From assembly GCA_023438965.1 (NCBI GenBank), contig JAEXPB010000100.1, forward strand, positions 1 through 5,389: DNA of 5,389 nt, read 5' to 3'. Of the stretch, positions 1-5,389 are shown piece after piece. The position numbers and the translations under genes were made by a program. Source of the stretch: Bacillota bacterium (GTDB lineage: Bacteria; Bacillota; Clostridia; Saccharofermentanales; UBA5734). Positions within the stretch are counted from its first letter, which is position 1, and the number at the start of each line of letters is the position of its first letter. The notes under the pieces were generated by a model. The model searched no databases and was not told the origin of the DNA. It saw nothing but the letters and a program-made list of their open reading frames with translations.

Positions 1-1
1 G

Positions 2-964
2 ATCCGGGCTTATGACGCGGAGGAGCATGAACGGCCGGTCGGCGCCGGCATCGGCCGCCGGATCGAGAAGAAAAACGCTTCCCGCGATTATGCCGAACAT
101 CTGAAACGCCGCATGAGCGTTGACCTCGACGGCTTGAAAATCGGCCTGGACTGCGCCAATGGCGCCTGCTCGCATATCGCACCGGGTCTTTTCGGCGACC
201 TGGGCGCCGACGTGGCGGCCATCGGCATCGAACCGGACGGCACCAATATCAACGACAATTGCGGTTCCACCCATCTGGAGCGCCTCCGCCAGCTGGTCCG
301 GCGTGAGAGCTGCGACATCGGCATTGCCTTCGACGGTGATGCCGACCGTATGCTGGCCGTGGATGAGAACGGCACGATCGTCGATGGCGATGTGATCATG
401 GCCATTATCGCCCTGGATATGAAAGAACAGGGACTCCTCCATGACGACACGCTGGTGGTCACGGTCATGAGCAACCTGGGCCTGGACATCATGGCCCGCG
501 AAAACGGCATCAAGCTGGCCAAGACCAAGGTCGGCGACCGCTATGTGCTCGAGGAAATGCTGCGCAGCGGCTACAACCTCGGCGGCGAGCAGTCTGGTCA
601 CATCATCCTGCTCGACGACTCCACTACCGGCGACGGACTGCTCAGCGCCCTCCGCCTGCTGCGGGCCCTGGTGCGGCGCGGCCGCAGCCTGAGCGAGGTA
701 CGGCATGTCATGAATGTCCTGCCGCAGGTTCTCAAGAGCGCCCGCGTACCCAACGACCGGAAAAACAAAGCCATGGAAGACCCGGACATCCTGGCGGTCA
801 TCGCCCGCATGGAAACCCAGCTGGACGACCGCGGCCGGGTCCTGGTCCGCGCATCCGGCACCGAACCGATCGTGCGCGTAATGATCGAGGGTGAGGATAT
901 TGAACAGATCACCCATATGGCCGAGCAACTGACTGAGCTGATCGTCAGCCGTTTTGGCATCTGA
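2..964 (+). CDS. glmM: Phosphoglucosamine mutase GlmM, 3' part (5' end cut by window edge)
   Basis: GlmM interconverts glucosamine-6-phosphate and glucosamine-1-phosphate in the cytoplasm, the second step towards UDP-GlcNAc. The reading frame is open from base 2 to the TGA at 962-964, giving 320 visible residues. The family is about 445-450 residues, so roughly 130 N-terminal residues, including the phosphoserine loop (usually near residue 100), lie upstream. The ATG at 113 is internal, because clear GlmM sequence (VGAGIGRR, then NASRDYAEHLK) precedes it in frame. Visible motifs, counting from the codon at 2: DCANGA at the start of domain 2; EPDGTNINDNCGSTH, typical of GlmM; the metal-binding loop DGDADR at 111-116 (332-349); the sugar-specificity loop GGEQSGH at 194-200 (581-601), whose Glu-Gln-Ser form marks phosphoglucosamine rather than phosphoglucomutases; and the phosphate-binding RASGTEP at 283-289 (848-868) in domain 4. 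The gene sits 36 bp before glmS in the same direction, probably co-transcribed. No damage is seen in the visible part. Confidence 0.97.
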   Translation: MRAYDAEEHERPVGAGIGRRIEKKNASRDYAEHLKRRMSVDLDGLKIGLDCANGACSHIAPGLFGDLGADVAAIGIEPDGTNINDNCGSTHLERLRQLVRRESCDIGIAFDGDADRMLAVDENGTIVDGDVIMAIIALDMKEQGLLHDDTLVVTVMSNLGLDIMARENGIKLAKTKVGDRYVLEEMLRSGYNLGGEQSGHIILLDDSTTGDGLLSALRLLRALVRRGRSLSEVRHVMNVLPQVLKSARVPNDRKNKAMEDPDILAVIARMETQLDDRGRVLVRASGTEPIVRVMIEGEDIEQITHMAEQLTELIVSRFGI

Positions 965-983
965 CCGACCCCGTAACAATAAG

Positions 984-992
984 AAAAGAGGT
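984..992 (+). promoter_or_regulatory. Ribosome binding site of glmS
   Basis: The A/G-rich run AAAAGAGGT ends 8 bases before the ATG at 1001. It supports that start, which also puts the catalytic cysteine at residue 2 as GlmS requires. Confidence 0.75.
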
Positions 993-1000
993 ACACTCCT

Positions 1001-2866
1001 ATGTGCGGCATTGTTGGCTATATCGGCTCGCAAAGTGCTTTGCCGATCCTGCTCGAAGGGCTGGGACGGCTTGTATACCGGGGATATGACTCGGCGGGCG
1101 TGGCTTTTATCGGCCGGAACGAAATCCAGGTGGTCAAGAAAAAGGGGCGCCTGAAGGTTCTGGCCGATACCCTGGCTGAAATGGGCCTGCTGGGCGAGGC
1201 CGGCACTGGCCGCCCGGATGAAATCCGGACCGGCATCGGCCATACCCGTTGGGCGACGCACGGCGCGCCCAGCGACGAGAATTCCCACCCGCACTTGTCG
1301 GGCAGCGGCCGTATCGCCGTCGTGCATAACGGTATCATCGAGAATTACCTGGAACTTAAGCAGTACCTGCAGGACCTGGGCGTGCAATTCCAGTCCGAAA
1401 CCGATACGGAGGTCGTCGCCCATCTGGTCGAGCGCCATTACCGGCACGATACGGCGCACGATCTGCTGTCCGCCGTCCGCCTGACCCTGGCCGACATCGA
1501 AGGCTCTTACGCCCTGGGCGTCCTCTGCGCCGACTGCCCGGACCAGTTCGTGGCCGCCCGCAAGGACAGCCCCCTGATCATCGGTCTGGGTGAAGACTGT
1601 AATTTCATCGCTTCCGATATTCCGGCCATCATGGCCCGCACCCGGCGCATCCTGATCATGGAGGACCGTGAGATTGCCTGCCTGAGTAAAGACGGTGTCC
1701 GCCTCTACGATGCGCTTGGCCGGCAGGTCGCCCGGCAGCCGATCGAAGTCAGCTGGGACAGCGCAGCGGCCGAAAAGGGCGGTTATGAGCACTTCATGAT
1801 GAAAGAAATCCATGAAGAGCCGCGCGTCGTACGCGATACGATCCAGCCCCGCCTGCGGGACGGCCAGATCCGTCTGGCGGAATTCGACTGGAATCAGGAC
1901 TGGCTGGCCCAGCTGCGCCAGATCCGGATTGTCGCCTGCGGCACTGCTTATCATGCCGGCATGGTCGGCAAGTACCTGATCGAGAAGTTATGCCGGATCC
2001 CCGTCGAGGTTGACTTTGCATCGGAGTTCCGTTACCGTGACCCGATCATCGATAACCGCACGCTGGTGATCATCATCAGCCAATCCGGCGAAACCCTGGA
2101 CACCCTGGCCGCCATGCGAGAGGCCAAAGCCCGCGGCGGCCACATCCTGGCCATCGTCAACGTCGTCGGCAGCTCAATCGCCCGTGAGGCGGAGGCAGTC
2201 ATCTATACCGCCGCCGGTCCGGAAATCGCCGTCGCCTCCACCAAAGCCTACAATACGCAGCTGGCAGCCCTGTACCTGCTGTCCCTGCAGCTGGCCGGCA
2301 CGCTGGGGCAGATGGACCAGGCGACCCTGCGCGGTTATCTGGACCAGCTGGCCCGCCTGCCCGACCTGCTGAAGGAGACCTTGGCGGCCAAGGACCAGAT
2401 CCAGCGTTTTGCCTCCGAGCATTACAACGCCCGCAGCATTTTCTTCATCGGCCGCGGCCTGGATTATGCGCTGGCCATGGAAGCGTCGCTCAAGCTGAAG
2501 GAAATATCCTATATCCATTCCGAGGCTTATGCCGGCGGCGAACTGAAACACGGCACGATCGCCCTGATCGAAGAGGGGACACTGGTGGTCTGTCCGCTGA
2601 CCCAACCGGCCCTGGTCGAGAAGATGATCAGCAACATCCGGGAAGTCAAGGCCCGCGGTGCGATCGTCCTGGGCATCATTTCGCCGGAGTGCCAGAAAGC
2701 CGCCGCTGTCTGCGATGCCGTTTTCGCCATCCCGTCGACGGATCCGATGCTGACTTCCATCCTGGCGGTCACGCCAACCCAGCTTTTTGCCTATTACATG
2801 TCGGTTTATAAAGGCCTGGATGTCGACAAACCCCGCAACCTGGCGAAAAGTGTTACCGTAGAGTAA
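1001..2866 (+). CDS. glmS: Glutamine--fructose-6-phosphate aminotransferase (isomerizing) GlmS
   Basis: GlmS converts fructose-6-phosphate plus glutamine to glucosamine-6-phosphate plus glutamate, the committed cytoplasmic step to amino sugars for the cell wall. The product is 621 residues (E. coli: 609). The N-terminal class II glutaminase domain (about 1-245) begins MCGIVGYIG, with the nucleophile Cys2 exposed once Met is removed, then YRGYDSAG (26-33), RWATHG (83-88), HNGIIEN (109-115) and SETDTEV (132-138). Two SIS domains follow: ACGTAYHA (312-319), SQSGETLDT (360-368) and ASTKAY (412-417) in the first; GRGLDYALAMEASLKLKEIS (484-503) and ELKHG (514-518, the ring-opening His at 517) in the second. 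The end DVDKPRNLAKSVTVE carries the Lys616 that forms the Schiff base with the sugar. Relative to E. coli there are about nine extra residues near 61-73. Cys2 of the start motif and the ribosome binding site at 984-992 fix the start. Identity is essentially certain. Confidence 0.99.
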   Translation: MCGIVGYIGSQSALPILLEGLGRLVYRGYDSAGVAFIGRNEIQVVKKKGRLKVLADTLAEMGLLGEAGTGRPDEIRTGIGHTRWATHGAPSDENSHPHLSGSGRIAVVHNGIIENYLELKQYLQDLGVQFQSETDTEVVAHLVERHYRHDTAHDLLSAVRLTLADIEGSYALGVLCADCPDQFVAARKDSPLIIGLGEDCNFIASDIPAIMARTRRILIMEDREIACLSKDGVRLYDALGRQVARQPIEVSWDSAAAEKGGYEHFMMKEIHEEPRVVRDTIQPRLRDGQIRLAEFDWNQDWLAQLRQIRIVACGTAYHAGMVGKYLIEKLCRIPVEVDFASEFRYRDPIIDNRTLVIIISQSGETLDTLAAMREAKARGGHILAIVNVVGSSIAREAEAVIYTAAGPEIAVASTKAYNTQLAALYLLSLQLAGTLGQMDQATLRGYLDQLARLPDLLKETLAAKDQIQRFASEHYNARSIFFIGRGLDYALAMEASLKLKEISYIHSEAYAGGELKHGTIALIEEGTLVVCPLTQPALVEKMISNIREVKARGAIVLGIISPECQKAAAVCDAVFAIPSTDPMLTSILAVTPTQLFAYYMSVYKGLDVDKPRNLAKSVTVE

Positions 2867-2877
2867 TCGAATCCGGC

Positions 2878-2906
2878 TTGGCGGGCCGGCGGCAATGTGA
2901 TATCTT
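2878..2906 (+). promoter_or_regulatory. Candidate sigma-70-type promoter for the amidase gene
   Basis: TTGGCG at 2878-2883 matches the -35 box at 4 of 6 positions. Exactly 17 bases later TATCTT (2901-2906) matches the -10 box at 4 of 6 and is preceded by TGA, giving an extended -10 (TGn). The pocket at about 2892-2920 is AT-richer than the surrounding DNA. A start near 2913 would place the stem-loop at 2925-2948 close to the 5' end of the mRNA. TATGAT at 2910-2915 is a better -10 on its own but has no -35 at proper distance. This is inference from consensus only. Confidence 0.32.
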
Positions 2907-2924
2907 CTATATGATGACAGGCTG

Positions 2925-2948
2925 CGGCCGGCATACCCATGCCGGCCG
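2925..2948 (+). repeat. Perfect 10-bp inverted repeat (stem-loop) in the glmS-amidase spacer
   Basis: The arms CGGCCGGCAT (2925-2934) and ATGCCGGCCG (2939-2948) are exact reverse complements around the loop ACCC. In RNA a G-U pair (2924/2949) could add one step. The following bases are TTGTGC, with no T-run, so it is not a standard intrinsic terminator for glmS. It lies between the candidate promoter and the amidase ribosome binding site, so a 5' stabilising hairpin, a DNA operator, or a termination/attenuation element lacking a U-tract are all possible. Confidence 0.6.
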
Positions 2949-2959
2949 TTGTGCACCAT

Positions 2960-2965
2960 GGAGGG
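2960..2965 (+). promoter_or_regulatory. Ribosome binding site deciding the amidase start
   Basis: GGAGGG at 2960-2965 lies 4-5 bases before the ATG at 2970. It overlaps the other in-frame ATG at 2958, and the in-frame TTG at 2949 has no comparable site upstream and falls inside the hairpin, so 2970 is preferred. Confidence 0.7.
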
Positions 2966-2969
2966 TCCC

Positions 2970-4202
2970 ATGTCGAGTCGAACCGCCAAAATGATTGTCA
3001 GCGTCCTGATGGCCGCCAGCCTGCTGGTCATCGGCTTGTCATACGCGGGGATCCTGCCTTCGGCCGCCGGCCCAGGCGCGGCAACCGAGCCCGGCAGCCC
3101 CGACGCATCTAATGCGACGGCCAATCGGCCGTCTGGTTCACAGGTGACTGCCGGTTCGACCCCGGCTGCTGCGACGACAGTCCCGACCACCACACGGATC
3201 CTGCAGCCGCTGCCCATCGAAACCAAAGACCCGGAACCGACCCCGGCCCAGGGCATGCGCCAGTGGCCGGCTGCATCCTGCCTGCCGGCCGTCCACACAG
3301 CCGACCTGGCGGCCATCCGCAGCCAGGCCAGCAGTGCCAGGCCGCTCCAGGACGTCACCGTGATCCTCGATCCCGGACATGGCGGCAAGGACGGCGGCAC
3401 CAGTTACCCCAACAATGCCGCCAATCCGGAAATCATCGAGAAAACCATCGCATTGTCCGTCGCGAACCAGACGCGAAGCCTGCTGGCCGACCAGGGCGCC
3501 ACCGTGCTGATGACCCGGGAAAAGGACGATTGGCTGTCGGTTTACAACCGGGTTGCCCAAGCCGGCTGCGTCATTCTGGACCGATTTACCGCCGAGTTGC
3601 CCGGCCAGGGCTTTACCAGCACCGGCATCGACCACTTGCTGCCGCAGTTGAAGTCGATGATCAGCATCAACAGCGACACCGCCGACAGCGGGGGGCGCGG
3701 ACTGATGAAGGGCGTGGGCGCCACCGCGGACGCCCGGCTCCTGCTGGATATCCAGGGCCAGTATCCGGACATCCTGTTCATTTCGCTGCACTGCAACGCC
3801 ATGGGCGACGGCAACAAAGTCGGCGGCCTGCAAATCTTTTACCAGACCAACGACTCCAACTATAAAAAAGAGACCAGCTATGTCAAATACCAGGCTTCCG
3901 CTGCCAATCCGCCCGCCTATATGGCTTATAACGACGCCGGCCGCCTCAAACTGGCCAACTCACTGTACCGGGGCATCCTCGAACAAGTGCCGCAGCTGGA
4001 ATGCAAGGGCAATTCCGGCGTCCTGATCGGCGATTATGCCGTGTTGCGGGAGATCAACCTGGTCAGCGCCCTGGTCGAAATGGGATTTGTCACCAGCCCG
4101 ACGGACCGCGAGATTCTGAAGAGCACCGATGGCCAGCGCAAGATCGCCCAGGGCGTGGCGAACGCGGTGCTGGCTTATTACTGCGGCGACGCCGGCAAAT
4201 AG
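2970..4202 (+). CDS. Exported N-acetylmuramoyl-L-alanine amidase (Amidase_3 family)
   Basis: Predicted zinc hydrolase that cuts the amide bond between N-acetylmuramic acid and L-alanine of peptidoglycan, outside the membrane. From the ATG at 2970 the product is 410 residues. Residues 2-7 are polar/basic, 8-29 form a hydrophobic segment (signal peptide, possible cut after SYA at 26, or membrane anchor), and about 31-100 are a Pro/Thr/Ala/Gly-rich linker. The catalytic domain runs from about 128 to 405. It shows LDPGHGG (zinc His137), IIEK (probable zinc Glu157), LMTR (180-183), ISLHCNA (zinc His274), NSGVLIGDYAVLR (348-360) and LVEMGF (catalytic Glu370), in family order and with all key residues present. 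Between MTR..D and the DARLLLDIQ helix there is an insert of about 65 residues (about 188-255) not usual in the family. No SH3, LysM or other wall-binding domain is seen. Its cellular role (division, lysis, sporulation) cannot be read from the sequence, so no gene symbol is given. Confidence 0.93.
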   Translation: MSSRTAKMIVSVLMAASLLVIGLSYAGILPSAAGPGAATEPGSPDASNATANRPSGSQVTAGSTPAAATTVPTTTRILQPLPIETKDPEPTPAQGMRQWPAASCLPAVHTADLAAIRSQASSARPLQDVTVILDPGHGGKDGGTSYPNNAANPEIIEKTIALSVANQTRSLLADQGATVLMTREKDDWLSVYNRVAQAGCVILDRFTAELPGQGFTSTGIDHLLPQLKSMISINSDTADSGGRGLMKGVGATADARLLLDIQGQYPDILFISLHCNAMGDGNKVGGLQIFYQTNDSNYKKETSYVKYQASAANPPAYMAYNDAGRLKLANSLYRGILEQVPQLECKGNSGVLIGDYAVLREINLVSALVEMGFVTSPTDREILKSTDGQRKIAQGVANAVLAYYCGDAGK

Positions 4203-4221
4203 ACTGTTTCACGGGATCACC

Positions 4222-4268
4222 ACCGGCCGGGAAGCAATGGCTGATGCGGTTGCAACTCAACCGGCCGG
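4222..4268 (+). repeat. Paired ACCGGCCGG repeats
   Basis: ACCGGCCGG occurs at 4222-4230 and again at 4260-4268. The CCGGCCGG core is its own reverse complement, so the copies are direct and inverted repeats at once and could pair as an 8-bp stem enclosing the smaller CGGTTG/CAACCG hairpin. No T-run follows. Similar GGCCGG strings are common in the coding DNA here, so chance is a real alternative. Confidence 0.35.
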
Positions 4269-4341
4269 AAGCTGAATAAAAATCCGGAACTTAATACCGC
4301 CGAATTTCGTCCAATACCTGAGATGCGAAAGGAGGCTGCCC

Positions 4342-4359
4342 ATGCTGCGGATGGGCTGA
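4342..4359 (+). CDS. Possible leader mini-ORF (MLRMG) with strong Shine-Dalgarno
   Basis: AAAGGAGG at 4328-4335 is a near-ideal ribosome binding site, with 6 bases to an ATG at 4342. The frame closes after five codons with TGA at 4357-4359. It cannot be an alternative serpin start: it is in a different frame, and the serpin frame has a TGA at 4379-4381. The start codon lies in a small inverted repeat, GCCCAT (4338-4343) with ATGGGC (4351-4356). It could be a translated leader affecting serpin expression, or a chance purine run. The peptide itself shows no recognisable motif. Confidence 0.25.
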   Translation: MLRMG

Positions 4360-4372
4360 CCGGCATGATGAG

Positions 4373-4383
4373 AAGGGGTGATC
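4373..4383 (+). promoter_or_regulatory. Ribosome binding site of the serpin gene
   Basis: AAGGGGTGATC is one base short of the full complement of the 16S rRNA 3' end (AAGGAGGTGATC). The GGGG ends 9 bases before the ATG at 4388. Together with the in-frame stop at 4379-4381 it fixes that start. Confidence 0.8.
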
Positions 4384-4387
4384 TTGT

Positions 4388-5389
4388 ATGAAGAAGCAAA
4401 TCCGCCATGGCCTGATGGCCAGCCTGACTGTCCTGCTGGCTTTGGTTCTGCTGCTGCCGGCCGGCTGCGCCACCGTGCGGGCGTCCGACCTGATGACTGG
4501 CGTTAAAGCCGCCGAATGGCCGGCCCAGCCGGCTGAACCATCGACAGATTTCCGGACGGCGCTGTCGTCCTTCAGCTGGAACCTGCTGCAGCAGTCGGCC
4601 AAGAACAAGGGCAATATCCTGATTTCGCCGGCCTCGGTTTTCCTCGCCCTGGCGATGACCCTGAACGGCGCCGATACAACGACCCGGTCGGCCATGCTCA
4701 CCGCGCTCGCGGCCGGCAATCTGACGCTGGAGCAGGTTAACACGGCCAGCCGCGATTGGATGACCGTACTGATGCAAACCAAACAAAATACCCGGCTGAC
4801 CATCGCCAATTCGATCTGGTACCGGAAGGGCTTCCAGCCGGATCCGGCCTTCCTGCAGCGCAATGCCGATTACTTCAACGCCGCTGCCCGCAGCCTGGAC
4901 TTCGGCAGCAAGACAGCACCGGATACGATCAATGGGTGGGTCAAGAGTGCAACCAACAACCTGATCGACAAAATGATCGACCAGATCGATCCGCAGGTGG
5001 TCATGTACCTGATCAATGCCGTCTATTTCAAGGCGGAATGGCTGACCGCCTTCGACGCCAAGGATACGCTGGCCAGGACATTCAAAGCGCCGGACGGCGA
5101 GAAGAGCGTCAAATTCATGAACCGGACCGGACAGATGGAATATCTCACGGTTCAGGGCGGCCAGGGCGTCCGTTTGCCTTACAAGGACGGCCGATATGCC
5201 TTTGTAGCCGTTTTACCGGACGAGAGCACCTCGCCGCGCGATTTGGCCGGTAGTCTGACTGCCGCTGGCTGGGACGCCATGCTCAAAGCCGGGCAAGCGG
5301 TCAAGATCAGTCTGTCGCTGCCGAAATATGAAGTCCGTTATGAAGACAGCCTGGTCAATGAACTGAAAAATCTGGGTATGACCGTGGCC
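4388..5389 (+). CDS. Serpin-family protein, predicted lipoprotein (3' end beyond window)
   Basis: Serpins are suicide inhibitors of serine, sometimes cysteine, proteases. The frame runs from ATG 4388, the first start after an in-frame TGA at 4379-4381, to the window edge without a stop: 334 residues. The N-terminus MKKQIRHG plus a hydrophobic stretch (9-24) ends in LLPAGC, so Cys27 is a probable lipidation site, although Pro at -3 is atypical; cleavage after VRA at 32 is an alternative. The serpin fold then follows in order: NILISPASV (76-84), ALAMTLNGA (87-95), IANSIWYRKGF (139-149), FNAAARSLDF (163-172), INGWVKSATNNLI (181-193), LINAVYFKAEW (208-218, the family's NAxYFKxxW with the conserved breach Trp), VRLPYKDGRYAFVAVLPDE (261-279) and LPKYEV..YEDSLVNELKNLGM (311-331). 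About 70-80 C-terminal residues, including the hinge and reactive-centre loop, are missing, so whether it inhibits and what it targets are unknown. It may be cell-surface anchored on the outer face of the membrane. Confidence 0.94.
   Translation, partial: MKKQIRHGLMASLTVLLALVLLLPAGCATVRASDLMTGVKAAEWPAQPAEPSTDFRTALSSFSWNLLQQSAKNKGNILISPASVFLALAMTLNGADTTTRSAMLTALAAGNLTLEQVNTASRDWMTVLMQTKQNTRLTIANSIWYRKGFQPDPAFLQRNADYFNAAARSLDFGSKTAPDTINGWVKSATNNLIDKMIDQIDPQVVMYLINAVYFKAEWLTAFDAKDTLARTFKAPDGEKSVKFMNRTGQMEYLTVQGGQGVRLPYKDGRYAFVAVLPDESTSPRDLAGSLTAAGWDAMLKAGQAVKISLSLPKYEVRYEDSLVNELKNLGMTVA

Larger units (their letters stand above)
4203..4387 (+). other. Amidase-serpin intergenic region / serpin leader
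   Basis: This 185-bp stretch has no sizeable gene. It holds two copies of the palindrome CCGGCCGG (4223-4230 and 4261-4268), a small stem CGGTTG/CAACCG (4247-4252 with 4258-4263), an AT-richer patch at about 4274-4297 where a promoter could lie (no convincing -35/-10 pair), a strong Shine-Dalgarno ahead of a five-codon ORF (4342-4359), and the serpin ribosome binding site. No hairpin followed by a T-run was found, so no intrinsic terminator for the amidase can be called. Confidence 0.5.

Noticed and set aside
1..5. GATCC at the left edge as a possible cloning junction
   Set aside because: A five-base match means little, GATCC recurs inside the genes, and the glmM frame is simply cut there.
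2873..2889. Hairpin CCGGC/GCCGG just after the glmS stop as an intrinsic terminator
   Set aside because: Only five base pairs and followed by GC-rich sequence with no T-run; it also overlaps the candidate -35 box.
2949..2969. Longer amidase start at TTG 2949 or ATG 2958
   Set aside because: TTG 2949 is at the edge of the hairpin without a ribosome binding site, and ATG 2958 overlaps the GGAGGG that serves ATG 2970; the shorter form also gives a normal signal-type N-terminus.
2174..3400. 408-codon open frame on the minus strand across the glmS 3' end and amidase 5' end
   Set aside because: It lies entirely antisense to two confidently identified genes, its translation shows no recognisable domain, and long antisense frames are expected in GC-rich coding DNA.
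4237..4275. 12-codon frame (MADAVATQPAGS) in the amidase-serpin spacer
   Set aside because: No good Shine-Dalgarno and no features suggesting translation.
4001..4279. 92-codon + strand frame overlapping the amidase 3' end and running into the spacer
   Set aside because: Most of it is out of frame inside the conserved amidase C-terminus, its start lacks a ribosome binding site, and its composition is that of a frame shadow.
4217..4863. Two overlapping minus-strand open frames over the serpin leader and serpin 5' end
   Set aside because: The + strand clearly encodes a serpin there with a strong ribosome binding site; the reverse translations are Arg/Ser/Gln-rich shadow sequences without motifs.
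4756..5253. 165-codon + strand frame inside the serpin gene
   Set aside because: It is a shifted frame of the serpin; conserved serpin motifs are only in the frame starting at 4388.
1..5389. tRNA, rRNA, CRISPR array, insertion sequence or phage genes
   Set aside because: No cloverleaf-like segment, regularly spaced repeats, transposase or phage motifs were seen; nearly all of the DNA is accounted for by four ordinary genes.

Overview
The window is GC-rich (roughly 60% by eye, not counted), tightly packed, and all supported genes read on the + strand. It holds the 3' part of glmM, a complete glmS, a complete gene for an exported zinc-dependent N-acetylmuramoyl-L-alanine amidase, and the first 334 codons of a predicted serpin lipoprotein that runs off the right edge. 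The strong Shine-Dalgarno sequences (the serpin one nearly copies the anti-16S consensus), a GlmS of Gram-positive flavour (the KHGTIAL segment near the sugar-isomerising site) and a bacterial serpin together suggest a GC-rich anaerobic Firmicutes/Clostridia-type organism. That assignment is an inference; nothing here fixes the taxon.

Layout: positions 2-964, glmM (phosphoglucosamine mutase, missing about 130 N-terminal residues including the active-site serine loop). After a 36-bp gap, 1001-2866, glmS (glutamine--fructose-6-phosphate aminotransferase), full length with all catalytic motifs. A 103-bp spacer follows, with a candidate extended -10 promoter and a perfect 10-bp stem-loop. Positions 2970-4202 hold the amidase gene: membrane-targeting N-terminus, Pro/Thr/Ala-rich linker, Amidase_3 domain with an unusually long internal insert. 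A 185-bp leader region with two tiny ORFs and GC palindromes comes next, then 4388-5389, the serpin, open at the window end.

Functionally the left half supplies cell-wall precursors: GlmS makes glucosamine-6-phosphate and GlmM converts it to glucosamine-1-phosphate for UDP-GlcNAc synthesis. The amidase then acts on finished peptidoglycan outside the membrane. The serpin is predicted to be surface-anchored by a lipid and could inhibit serine (or cysteine) proteases, but its reactive-centre loop lies outside the window, so inhibitory activity and target cannot be judged.

I found no RNA gene, CRISPR array, insertion sequence or clear new defence system. The points most worth a second look are the absence of room for a glmS ribozyme, the amidase insert and its cysteines, the hairpin in the amidase leader, and the leader mini-ORFs before the serpin.
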